From the NCBI RefSeq assembly GCF_901709675.1, contig NC_051090.1, positions 1,795,342 to 1,859,341 of the forward strand: 64,000 nt of DNA, given 5' to 3'. The translations under genes and the position numbers were made by a program. The notes under the pieces are model-generated. The model did no database searches, was not told the origin of the DNA, and saw only the letters and a list, made by a program, of their open reading frames with translations. Below are positions 31,474 to 45,571 of this stretch, piece by piece. The stretch is from Syngnathus acus. Taxonomy: Eukaryota > Chordata > Actinopteri > Syngnathiformes > Syngnathidae. The first letter of the stretch is position 1. Each line of letters starts with the position of its first letter.

Positions 31474-32440
31474 ACAACTGCGGCTGTAGCTGGACTACCA
31501 CCTGGTGACTGATTTTTCAAGATGGATGCTCACATTTCCCTATTGTTTTTTTTACCTTTAATTGTTTCTTTGCTTCTTAACAGCCTGTACAACTCGACAA
31601 CAATGTATAAATTGTCATATTTATTTCATCCTACATAACTAAAAGGTTCAACATTTGTCATGGGCTTCTATTGTGTCATTGTATCATTGCATAAAATGAA
31701 AAGACAGTCTTGTCTGTTTAGTTGACCTATTTTTAAAGTATAGTTGAAAACCAACACAAAGTCAAAGTCAGCTTTATTGTCAATCCCTTCATATGTCAAG
31801 ACACACAAAGAAACCGAAATTCCGTTTCCTCCATCCCACGGTGACGAGACATACAAGTAGGCGACACAATACAAAAACAAGAAGGCACAAACCATAAATA
31901 ATAAATAATAAATAAATAAAATAAAATGAGCGATGAATAAAAACAGACCAATAACCAATAATAAGTAAAGAAGAATTTGGTATAAGCAGTTCTTAGTTGT
32001 ATGCTTAAATTTTCTATTTTTGTGACACACTGAAAGATCATTTTAAGTCCTTGTTTCTTTATGATCTACAACTCTAAATGGAATTTTGTCCTATGCTTAA
32101 GATTTTCTGGTGTTTTGTTTATTGATGCGTTACGTATAGCTTCTCAAAGTACAAGTATATATGTTCAATTCTACTACTGTGGGCCTCTAAGTAAATGTTT
32201 GCTATTAAATGTATGACAAATAAATTACCAATACGTATTTGTATTCCATTTTAGTGATTCAACAGAAAGCGCATGCGTAATGCGGTGGTGACGACCCAGT
32301 TATGACGCGTTTTACGTCACATTTCCCATCATGCTCCTGGGTGGATTGCCAATGGCCAATTCCGCAATGTCCGCCTCCTCCGCTTCCGTGGCGCAGCAAC
32401 CACGCCGCCGGTGACGCGTCACTCGATTCCGCTGTGAAAG
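31474..32440 (+). other. smim7 3' untranslated region and slc35e1 promoter
   Basis: A stretch at 31757-31860 (AAAGTCAGCTTTATTGTCAA onward) resembles a dispersed fish repeat. An AATAAA signal lies at 32219-32224. From 32270 the sequence becomes GC-rich and leads into slc35e1. No coding exon is seen. Confidence 0.5.
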
Positions 32441-35544
<3,104 letters not shown>

Positions 35545-38052
35545 AACAAAATGGCGGGAGGGAGGCTGCTTTGCGTTGGATGGCTCTCCTGGACATTTAG
35601 TGTGCGCGCGTAGTCGCCATCCCAGCAGCTGCAGCAGTTCTTCTCCGGTCCGCTGCACACACAAGACGACGTCGCACACAGGAAAAAAGGGCCAGCGACA
35701 TGACCTCTCCCATGCTCCTCCATCTCCAAACCTTGCTGTGTTTTCCAGTCTGTTACTTTGGTCCTGACTGTTTGAGCGGCTGGGCACACACGCCAGCGCT
35801 CATATCAGATATTTTCAGACACATACACAACATGGCTTTTCAATTGTTTATTTTCTAAAAGGAGCGATATCATTTCAGACTTCTGTCGTGTTACTTTTGG
35901 TAACAAGCGACACAGTGGAAATCTTCAATAGTTTAGATGTTTAGATTTCTGCTGGCTTGGGAAGAGGAGGGAGAAACTGGTGAAAGACAATTGTCTTCAC
36001 ATTTTGAAAAGTTTGGTGCCCATGTTAAAAAAAAAAAAAAAGATAAATGCGCATCAAACTTAGTCTACCCACGCACAAAGCAATCACATAGTATCAGACT
36101 TTGGTTAGAATCAAGTGCGAGACGAGTTCTTAAACCCAAGAACGGTTAGTGACCACCACTCATCTTTTCCCACAATGCGACATAAATATTAGACATGATT
36201 GGGAAAAAAAAGGAATTTAGTTTTACAAAACAAAGCTTCCTTGTGAAATATGCCAACATCTGCAAACAAGGATGTTCTTTGTTCCATCTTTCTGAGGAAG
36301 GCCATCGCTGTGTTAAAAGTCAGGTCCAATTAGGAAAAAGAATGAATCACTCTTATCAAGGGAGTCATTTTTCATGGTGGCCATTGATATTTATTCATCA
36401 TCAGTGCTTTTCAGGCCGGGGGGGGGGAAATCTCCTCTGTCCTGACAGGCAATGTCAGCCTGAACCAAAGTTGCTTTTGTCATTTTTTTTTTTTTTAAAG
36501 TATCTATTTTGCACTTATTGAAAGAACAAAAGCTTGGGTGAAAGGTGAAATGTCCGTCTTTAATAGTCACTGGATAGACCTGTAAAGGACTCAGCGGTTT
36601 GGTTTGTGCAATAAACATTGGAACTGCCAACCCAGATGGACGGACGAGATTATGCTCCATTACAGTGTCACTAAATCCAGTGCTCCATCATGGATTTCTT
36701 TGAAATTCACACTGAGCATTTTAATGCCGCCGTGTCAGGTGTGCTCCAACTTTTTCTACTGTATATTGTCTAATGCAAATGTCAACATTTGAATTTTTTT
36801 TTTTTTCTGCGTGCACATTAATGTAGCCTATGAGGAAATATATATTTCTCCAAGGAGATCAAATTTTTGTTAATGGTATGGCACCGTTCACATTATTAGC
36901 TTAAAAATATGATCGGCTGTAGTTTCTACTCTGTCCTTATCTATTTACTACTGCCTGCTGCAAAACCTTTAACAATGCACTCAAAATATTTTTTTTAATA
37001 TTAAGTATGATTTGCATTTCGTCTCCTGATTTCTGTGGATTTGCTTTTCCTCATTGAAAATGAGAATTATTTTTCTCATCTGACTGAGCATATCGGCAAA
37101 GAACCAGGCTGCTTTAAAAGCATCTTTGGAAGTGAGAAAATGTGCAAGGAAATGAATAAAACTTTACATTAAGCTTGCATTGGTGTCACTGTGTAGCGAC
37201 ACCCTGGTTGTACCCGACTCCAAACGACAACCATAAACAAAATGTAAACAGTGCAGGACAAAATTGGCAGAATGTTTTGATTTTAAATGGAGCTTTATAA
37301 ACAAAAGAGCAAGTAAACAGACCTTAACCGCTTCTTGCAAGTAAGCAACTCGGAACTTGTACATTTTTATGTAACGATCCCAAATAACCTGGAGCCGAGC
37401 CAATAATGTGACGACACAATCGGAGCACTGTGCTAAATTGAAAATGTCTGGTTGGATGCTCGTGTTCATAATTCTCTTTTATTTTTATTTAACTTGGATT
37501 TAGTTTTTTGATCATGTTGTCAAAAGCAAAGGGCCACAGGACAGAGGCCTTACCTTGGTTAAGTTCATCCTCTAACGTTTATTAAGAATTTTGTGAAGGC
37601 TATTTGGATATCATTGTCAAATTTTCATAGAACGCAGGTTGCTCACTGGGATGTACAGTACGTGTTAATAAGGGGTTGGTGTCTTTGTAAACTTGTATGA
37701 ATATTATTTTTGTGTGAGTTTCTACTCAGCTAACGTTTCTAGATTTTTATTTATGGTTGTCATGGTACAAAATGTTTTACAGCGGTGCAGCTATGAGCAG
37801 TTGTCTCTGCTTCTGATTGAAAAAATGCTATTTTTAAATGTTCAACAAAATAAATAGAATACTGGATCAAATGTGTTTGCTCAGAAATGCAGTTTCAGTG
37901 TTGGGGTAACAGCAAATGATTATAAAATAATTGTGCAAAAAATTAATTGAAAATTTTAATTTGAGGTTCATGAGCAAGCTTGAGAAGCAATTCTACAAAA
38001 TGAAGGAGCGAGCAGAATGTTCTTTTGTTTCTGGTTAAATTTCATTTTTCAG
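35545..38052 (+). other. slc35e1 3' untranslated region and flank
   Basis: Long non-coding tract with AATAAA signals at 36610-36615 and near 37153 and 37850, a G run near 36418, and T runs near 36485 and 36797. Nothing coding is recognised until the exon at 38053. Confidence 0.55.
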
Positions 38053-41000
38053 GACGGATTTCCCACTTCTGTGGGCAAAGCACTTCAAGGACAGATGTTT
38101 CAGAAATCTCTTGGCAGTTTACAGAAGGATTCGCCGAAATACTTCGTTTCATTGACGGTTCAGTTCCTTCAATCGATGGAAACGACGGACACAATAAGAG
38201 GGTAAGCTTGAGATGACACAAAAATAATAAACTGTCTTTAACTTTTATATTATTGCGTGTCTATGATACCCTCGATTTCATATCATTAGCATCAGTCTTT
38301 ATGCTGATTTTAGCGTTCTGTCCGTTTACTTCTGGATGTATTTTGAGTAATCGTATCAGGTGAATTGCATCGAAGGTGCTCTTTTATTCTTGGGGAACAC
38401 AATGATGTGTTAAATACATTCGTTAGCTTCTCGCTAACGCTAGCATTAGCACACAACGCTAGCATTAGCACTTACTGCTTAAATTGACTGCAGTGCATTT
38501 TAAGATGTGTTCATAAATATTGTAAGGGGATTCATTTTGGACAAGTAAGTGAACGCTACCTCCGCTAAAAAAAACTACAAATATGTTCCACCGGTAAAAA
38601 GGAAGGATAATTGACCATATGTCAGCTTGAAATAATTAAGAGTATATGACACACTGGAAATATTTAATTTCAATAAACAATTGAGCTTATTCAAGGATGT
38701 CCATGGACCAGAAGCCCTCTTTTTTTGTTCAACTTCCTGATCTGAGAATCATCTTATTTTAATGTGGTTTCAATTACATACAGTAGAAGGTGAAACTGCA
38801 GATGTCTTAGATTAAGTAATGATCTAACAGATGTTGGCGTTACAGAATGTTAATGCTGTATCAGCTCAAATTAGAATTTAACATCAGCATTTCATCAGGA
38901 TGAATCAAGGGCAAATCCTTGGACAGCCAACTTGATGAGTGACGCAATATAAAGAAAAAACACAAAATGTGTGACAGTGAATGGCACAAATAAATATTCA
39001 ACCCTACTTTCTTTTTTTTTTTTACACAATACTGTAGCGTGTATGTCATCATAGCATCTTTAAAGTCAAGTACAGTAGTCGTGTTTTGTGTGAGTGCATA
39101 TTTTCTCCCTTTGCTTGCGTGGCTTTTCTGTGTACTCCAGCTTCCTTCTCCAGTCCAAAACTCGGATGCCAGGTACACAGAAGAGTCTGTATAGAATGTG
39201 GCAAATACGTGTCAGTTCTGTGATTGACAGGTCCAACACATACCCTTCCACCTCGCACAAAGTCAGCTGGAACAGCAGGTCCGTTCTGACTCCGAGAGTA
39301 AAAGAAAATGGACGCCATCATTTTAATGAAGCTTCGTGACCCTTTCCAAAAGTGCCAAGTTGCAAATGTGTCCGTGCACCTTCAGTCTTCAAATTTAAGA
39401 AGCACGGCATGCATGTGTGGTAATGAGACATTGAGGGGCATCAGGAAGCGAAGTGTCCATCATCTCACTGAACGCATGGCAGCCCTTGGTGTGTTCAGAA
39501 AAAAATCGATGCCGTTGCACGGGCAGGGTGCCACGGCTGCGAGTCCGACATCGTCGGGATAGACTGAGTATTCGGCGAAACAGAGACCTCCTGAGGAGGA
39601 TGTAGATCCAAGGGTCAAGGATGGGGTTAACGGATGCGATCCGGATAGCGGCCAGGTCGGCTTCAGAATTATCTTTCAGCATGACGCGGTTGGCGAATAC
39701 ACGGACCTGAAAGAAAAAAGAATTATGTAGTAGCTGCAATCTCACCGTGATGTTCTAATAGGGTGACATCAGTTTTTAGTTTCTTGAAATACTATTTTGG
39801 TATAAAGACCAATTCCTCACCACAAGTGGAGCCGAACACGCCACCACCACGAGCGACGTCATCACCAGCATGGTCATGATCTGGATCTCCGCGGCGGAGG
39901 AGAGCGCCTTCCACCTGTCGCGCACGCTGCTCCTGCCGCTCCTGGTCCTCCTCCGCGCGCTCCTCCGACGCATGAGCAGCAACGAGCCGCACACGGCCAC
40001 GTTGAGCGCGGCGGTGCCCACGATGAGCAGCACGCTCACCGCGCCGTACAGAACCGAGTAAACCGCCGCCACGGGCTCCGGGGTCCTCAGGTCGATGAAG
40101 CACCACGTTTGGGAGGGTTGCAACCTACTCCTCACCACGCCCATCATCGGAAGGCTGCAGAAGAGCACGTTGATTGCGTACATGGACATCAGGGAGGTTT
40201 GCGCAAAGCGGCGGTCCACTCCCCAACGCTGGTACAAGTAGGGGCAGCAAATGGCCAAGTAGCGCTCCGCAGCCATGGCGCAAATGATGCTCAAGCCAGT
40301 TAAACCAAAAAAGAGCAGCAAAAAGGAGTGGAAGTCACACAAGGGCCCGCCCCGGAGCACCTGTCGGTCCAGGTAGTTGGCGATGGTCAGCGGGCTGGCC
40401 AAACATGTACCCAGCAGGTCGGTCACAGCCAAACCGCAAACCAAGGTATAGAAAGCGGAACTTTTGCTCTCCTGTCTGGACATGGAGAGAACGACGATAG
40501 CGATTATATTCCCAAGAGCGCCCCCGGCGAACATTAGTATCGGTAAAGCCACTCTTTCTTTCCAGGCGTGAACCAGCAATGTCTCATTTCTGGAGATTGA
40601 AGCGTGCGTCAAGTCGGGACTCCTCGTCATCGTATGCAACAAGAAGCTTGCGTTTGAGAGCATCATGATTTTTTTTTTTTTTTTCTGGGCTCAAAATTTG
40701 GACAAAGCAGTGGTGGCCGTGTTCTTTAAATGGTTCCAGTTAATGGACATGTTGCTGCGTCTTGCGAGTGGGACGACACAAACTTTGCCAGACGACCTCC
40801 CACCCAGCATTCTGATTGGACGAGAAAATCGCCGTGCGATCTTTTTCCCATCCGTCTGCGGTGACGTCAGCCGCCCTCCGCTTCGGTATGGGAGACTTGT
40901 CCTCATCAAATCATTCAAATTATTTGTACAAGGACTTTACAGTCATCCAAGGCTGTAAAAACGAGTAGAGACAAATGTCCATGAGTTTGAAGATCATGCC

Positions 41001-43692
41001 CAAATGTATCTGTGGCCATCACTCATTTGTACAGTGACTTATGTTTATAGTGAGGAGCATCGCTGAGGGTCTCTGTCTGCAGCAGCCCTTAAAAGACCAC
41101 ATAGAACACTTACCCGAGACGTACACTTGTAATTCTCTTTGTTCCAGACGCAAGTGAGTTGGCAGTCTGCTTAAGGACGGACGGCACAGCACATTAAGTG
41201 ATGCCAAAACTTGGAAACTCCACGGCTGCTTGGAATGTCCCAGAGAAAGCACTGAATCATGGCATGAAGAAGATGTCCCTCTGTGGATCTCTTCAGTGTC
41301 ATAAAGGTAGTCCATAATAGGTAATGCAGATAAAAAGGTATAGAAGTGAACTTTTTTATTTTTTATTTATGATGTGACAAATATGCAAACAATTCATTGT
41401 CTACTTTGGTCTTTTTATGTGTTGAACGCTGGCAGCAAAAGTGCAAAACAGCTGTGTCACACATGTTGGACATCAAATATGAGTTTCTTCTCTGCCAAAT
41501 ATAAAAATGGATACAAACAAGTTGGTTTTGCTGTCACACAGATGAACATTTTTTGTGGTTACTTGAGGTTTGTGGTGAAAAGAAACAATTCTGCTCACTC
41601 TGGGAAGTGAGTCAAGATGATGGGAGAATCCCAAGGCAATCCAAATTTGCAGAGGTTGGACTTATATAAACACAACTGTAAATGTTGTGTCCAAAGTGTG
41701 TTCATAAATATGACCCAAAGCATGCCACCCAAGTTTGGTTGTGCCATAAAAACGCGTCGACAAGTAAACTGTGGTTGGGGCATGACATTAGAGCTCACGT
41801 TGAGTAAAAAAGAAAGTCGACCCAAAATGAAAGTGACAGTTTTACATTTCATCATCCACTTGAGTTTTGAATGTTTGCTCAACTGTTGCATCCGTCGTGG
41901 GAGAAGCCTGCAAAATGTCATTTAAATTGCATCTGTTAGCCATTAGCGGTTTTGTTGATGTGGTCATTTTCAGGTCATCCTTTATTTATAGGGGGATCAT
42001 GACTTTTTAATGGCTTGGATTCAATAGTTGAATCTCTGGAGTGCAAACATAAGGAAATGATAAAATCAAAGAAAGAATATTTTTGTTTTCTGCCTATTTT
42101 TAAAATGTTTCCGCGAGCGAGACATTCTGCATTATATTACACAATAGCGGGGCTTAACTCCATTTATTTGGATGGGTGGACGATGGATGGGCTTAAGATT
42201 TAAATGTGATGCTAAAACCAGTAGCTTGCTTCACATCTGTCGAGTTATAACAAATGTTCACCACAAGTGTTTCCTCTTTGCAAAGTATTTATCCGACCGG
42301 TATTTAGTACTTTACACCGATGACGACGTTTTCTTGTTTGTTGTGCATCATTTCCGCCTGGCTTCCTGTTGAAGCGGCGTAAATATCCACTGCTTGGGAT
42401 TCCAGTGAAAGGATAATCCTTCTCATTTAGAGAAGATTTGGGGCTAATCTGATGTAAACATCTTCCTCTGTCTGGGAATTTAAGACAAAATAGCTCCGTT
42501 TCATGGGAAGAAAAGCTCTTGGCTAACATAAGAACCAAGCTGGTACTCTGTTGATTTGAATTGTATTGACATGTATGTAAGGAGAAAAAAAAAAAAATCA
42601 TACAAATTTAATAAAGCTGAAATTGTATTTATTTATTTTTAGGGGTATTGGCTCTGGTTCCTTTCCCACAAAGTCCCTGAGAGAAACACATGACCAGACC
42701 ATGATCTGCCGATCCTCTTCAAGAGCTCTCATGAATGCGAACTTCCCAGCGGATGTTAATGTATCACCAATGAGTCTCAGACAACCTTTGACCCCGAGCC
42801 ATTTTAGCTTTGAGGCAAGATAAGTAGCAGGGATATACTCTAAGCAGGTAAAACAAGTAAACACTGTTTTCAAACTTCTCACTTTTTAATTTTTTTTTTG
42901 TAGGTTTCCAGATCACAACGTTTTTTCTCCTGATTTGTATGAATATGAAAGAGATTTCAATTAGATTTGACTTTGTTTTATTCCAGCGTCTACTGGCTGA
43001 GGACGTCCCAGCAGGGCTTGCCGAGGTACATCCTATGTCAGGACAAACCGTAATGGAGACATGGCTGTCTTCCAGCACAAGAGGTACACCACGGCCGCCT
43101 GCCGTTGACAAGAACGTCACACTGTAACCAGCAATGTTGATATTTTGCTTTCAATGTTGTCATTGTGTTCCAGCTGCCTGGAAGTTACTAGAAATATGTT
43201 TTGATTTCCTTCACGTCCTCGACTAATATTTTGGTCACGTCATCCCAGCTACCGAGGAGGCAAACATTAGAAATAACTCAGTATGTGCACAATAATAACC
43301 ATCTTTTAAATAATAAATTATGATTTATTTATATAATTAATTTTGAAAATATAGCAATATTTTAATTAATACCACTGTGACAGTTCAGTGAATTTTTTGA
43401 ATATAGCAAAGGATTTTTTTAAATTTATGTGTTGGACCTCACTAGACTATGCAAGCGTGCGTAAAGTTGTGGCCGGCGAGTTAATTGAATGTCTTTCACG
43501 GTGTGTTTGTCAGATGTGAGACAGTATTTGTGTTCTGGGATTTCAGCTGTTCCAGATGTTTGGCTGCTGACGTTCTACAGAGCAGCTTTACTGGAATTAG
43601 GAAGCTTTGTACTGGGGTCGGATGGAACTGCTTGTCTGAACTTACTATGTCATGTGAAGGGAGCTCTTTTCACCTTTTCACACGAGCTAACG
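38053..43692 (+). CDS. Unrecognised multi-exon gene, partial
   Basis: I do not recognise this protein. Five plus-strand segments have good splice signals and chain in a single open phase: 38053-38201 (acceptor TTTTTCAG, donor GTAAGC), 41083-41153 (TCTGCAG, GTGAGT), 42643-42760, 42987-43083 and 43547-43692 (ATTTCAG). The deduced peptide includes RISHFCGQSTSRTDVSEIS, GFAEILRFIDGSVPSIDG, QPLKDHIEHLPETY, RLLAEDVPAGLAEVHPMSG and VPDVWLLTFYRAALLELGSF, which reads like a folded, hydrophobic-core protein. No start codon was found upstream. It may end at a stop near 43764 or continue into the PTB exons beginning at 43891, which are in compatible phase. The EP4-like receptor gene lies antisense in its first intron. 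Individual exons are moderately supported; the chain is inference. Confidence 0.4.
38202..39394. other. Intronic or intergenic DNA 3' of the EP4-like gene
   Basis: No coding exon is recognised. GCTAGCATTAGCAC recurs near 38442 and 38460. A T run lies near 39010. Confidence 0.5.
39395..40666 (-). CDS. ptger4: Prostaglandin E2 receptor EP4-type GPCR
   Basis: Two minus-strand exons, 39821-40666 and 39395-39706, with a 114-base intron, sum to 1158 nt or 385 residues. Prostanoid-receptor hallmarks are FYTLVCGLAVTDLLGT in TM2, GLSIICAMAAERYLAICCPY in TM3 with ERY in place of DRY, TWCFID in the second extracellular loop, and ASVNPILDPWIYILLR in TM7. EP4 couples to Gs and raises cAMP on binding PGE2. 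The intron sits before VRVF at the end of TM6, the usual prostanoid-receptor position. The C-terminal tail is about 100 residues shorter than in human EP4 (488). It is probably one of the duplicated fish forms (the c type); the exact paralogue letter is uncertain. Two adjacent ATGs open the frame. Confidence 0.88.
40667..41082. promoter_or_regulatory. EP4-like receptor promoter with CRE
   Basis: Immediately 5' of the receptor start, on its coding strand. A perfect TGACGTCA lies at 40862-40869, about 200 bases upstream of the ATG, in a CG-rich patch. EP4 signals through cAMP, so positive feedback is conceivable; this is inference from the motif. Confidence 0.4.
41154..42642. other. Non-coding stretch between candidate exons
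   Basis: AT-rich DNA with no convincing exon or RNA gene. ORFs here are short and have no recognisable composition. Confidence 0.5.
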
Positions 43693-43890
43693 GTGGTATT
43701 TATGATTAGAAAAAGGACGTTTAGTTTTCTTGTCCAAGTATTCCCGCAGAGGTCCCCCTCCTGATGGTAAGCACTGTAAAAGCTTCCTGGAATAGGAGCC
43801 TGCTTTGGTAGGTCATTTATTGAAGAACTAAAAGAAAAAGCAACAAGAGAAAAGTCAAAAAAGGTAACTAATAAATGAATTTCCACACAG

Positions 43891-45241
43891 ATGCTGAACT
43901 GGACCAGAAATGTACTAAAATGGATGGAACGTAACACCATCGAAATGAAATCCTAATTGGTTGAATTATCTCAGGTTGCCATGGAGACGGTATGCGTTTC
44001 CAGGCCAAGCTGATTGGCGTCGAAATGATATCCAGCGCCATTGGGGACAGGACGTGCAGGGACTCCATGAACAAACTAAAGGTAAAAAAATAAAATCTGG
44101 GCCCCGTCGTTTGGGTTGAAGATTGGATTTTGAAAGTCACTGTTGCTTTGCAGCAAATGGAGACAACTGCAAAGAAACGGGGCAAGCACAAGCAGAGCAT
44201 TTGGCTTAAAGTCTCAACCAGGGGGTTGGAGATTGTGGACCAGCAAACAGGGGTGAGTCACATGATAAACATTTCTGTTGACACCGTGTACACCTGCTTG
44301 GATTACCACACGAAGGCCGGCTGGGCAATTCCCATCCTGAAGAGGATATTAACGAAATAAATAAGGGGGGATTTTTGGTGCATGCTAATGGAGCTAATAT
44401 GCAGTAGAGATGTTCACGTTACTTGAAAATAGTCTATTTGTTTTTCAGGTGCTTCAACATGAGCACGAGAGAAGTAGGATCATTTCCCTTGTCAGAGACA
44501 AGCAGGATTTAAGAGCTTTGGCTTACATCTACCAACAAGACCACACCTACAGCCTCTTCTACATCAAGATGGCCCATCTGGTACTTTGAACACAAAAAGA
44601 TAAAAAAGTCATTGATCAGATTTATTTTTCTTTTTAGGCATTTCAAAGATAAAAAAGTCATTTATCATGTTTTTTTTTTTTTAGGCATTTCAAAATATAG
44701 TCAGCAATGTTTGAACTCAAGGTTCATGTTTTCTAGGCAAAGCCTGTCTTGGATGCTATTAAAGAGATGTTTGAGGAAGTGGATCAAGACTTTTCACAGT
44801 GTTCTGCAGAAACATTGGCACAGGTTAGAACATGCTGAAATGCTTTATCACGACAAATTGAACATTTGGAACAATTTGGAATATAAACGCTACAACCTTT
44901 CTGTGTCTCCAGAGCTCTGAGATGATGAAAACCTGCAAAGAATCATCGGCACCACTCGTACCTATTTCTTCACTCCCAGGTAACATAAATAACCATGTAC
45001 AGTTGATTCAGTATTACAAATCCAATATGGCACTGAATTTTTAAATTTTTTTTTTTTAGAATCTCAGCATCAAATATTGTCCAACTATCTGATATCGCCT
45101 GCTGTGATGCGTCAGATTCCCGTTCAAGGCTCTCAGCTCGCGGTTGACACTCCCTCCCCTCCTTCACCAAACCTCATTCAAATGACAATATCATTGTCTG
45201 ACTTGTGCACAGTAGGAAACCCCCATGAATCACTCTGTTAA
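43891..45241 (+). CDS. Disabled-family PTB-domain protein, DAB2-like
   Basis: Exons 43975-44081, 44154-44252, 44449-44580, 44737-44823, 44913-44979 and 45060-45241 keep phase to a stop. A first exon at 43891-43930 (MLNWTRNVLKWMER) fits phase but would need a 44-base intron, so the 5' end is unsure. From 43891 the product is 237 residues. The PTB domain is clearly of Disabled type: GDGMRFQAKLIGVEMI, CRDSMNKLK, GKHKQSIWLKVS, QQTGVLQHEHERSRIISLV. DAB proteins bind FxNPxY tails of LDL-receptor family members and phosphoinositides in endocytosis. After the PTB only about 80 residues follow, so the clathrin, AP2 and EH-binding motifs of full-length DAB2 are missing. It could be a third, shortened DAB paralogue next to the EP4-like and FYB-like genes. 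Confidence 0.78.
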
Positions 45242-45571
45242 CAAATGACCCCATTTGACACTATTGCCAAGTTCATTACAACTACAACAGAGTTTCATGG
45301 CATTTGTTTTTTCTTTTAATCTGTAGCAACGTATATGGAGCACAGTCCACCATCAGTGGCCCTGATTAAAATGCATAGAAAAACATGAACCTGAGAATTT
45401 TTTTCCCCCCCTAGTTATCATAGCATTGCAGGTGGTTTTTGTTTGTCACTTCCTGGTTTTCAACAAGTGCACTGACACAGGTCGACTAAGCCTGGTAACG
45501 CAATCGTCGCGCAACATGGGGCGCTTTGCTCCCAACCTGCTCTGACACCTCTGGAACCATTGAGCAGAATC
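45242..45571 (+). other. Gap between the DAB-like gene and pram1
   Basis: Short intergenic stretch with the 3' end of the DAB-like gene and the pram1 promoter. No clear regulatory motif is seen. Confidence 0.5.

Noticed and set aside
43810-43863. Lys-rich exon candidate before the DAB-like PTB
   Set aside because: It resembles the basic N-terminus of DAB2, but its phase cannot be joined to the PTB exon without a stop.
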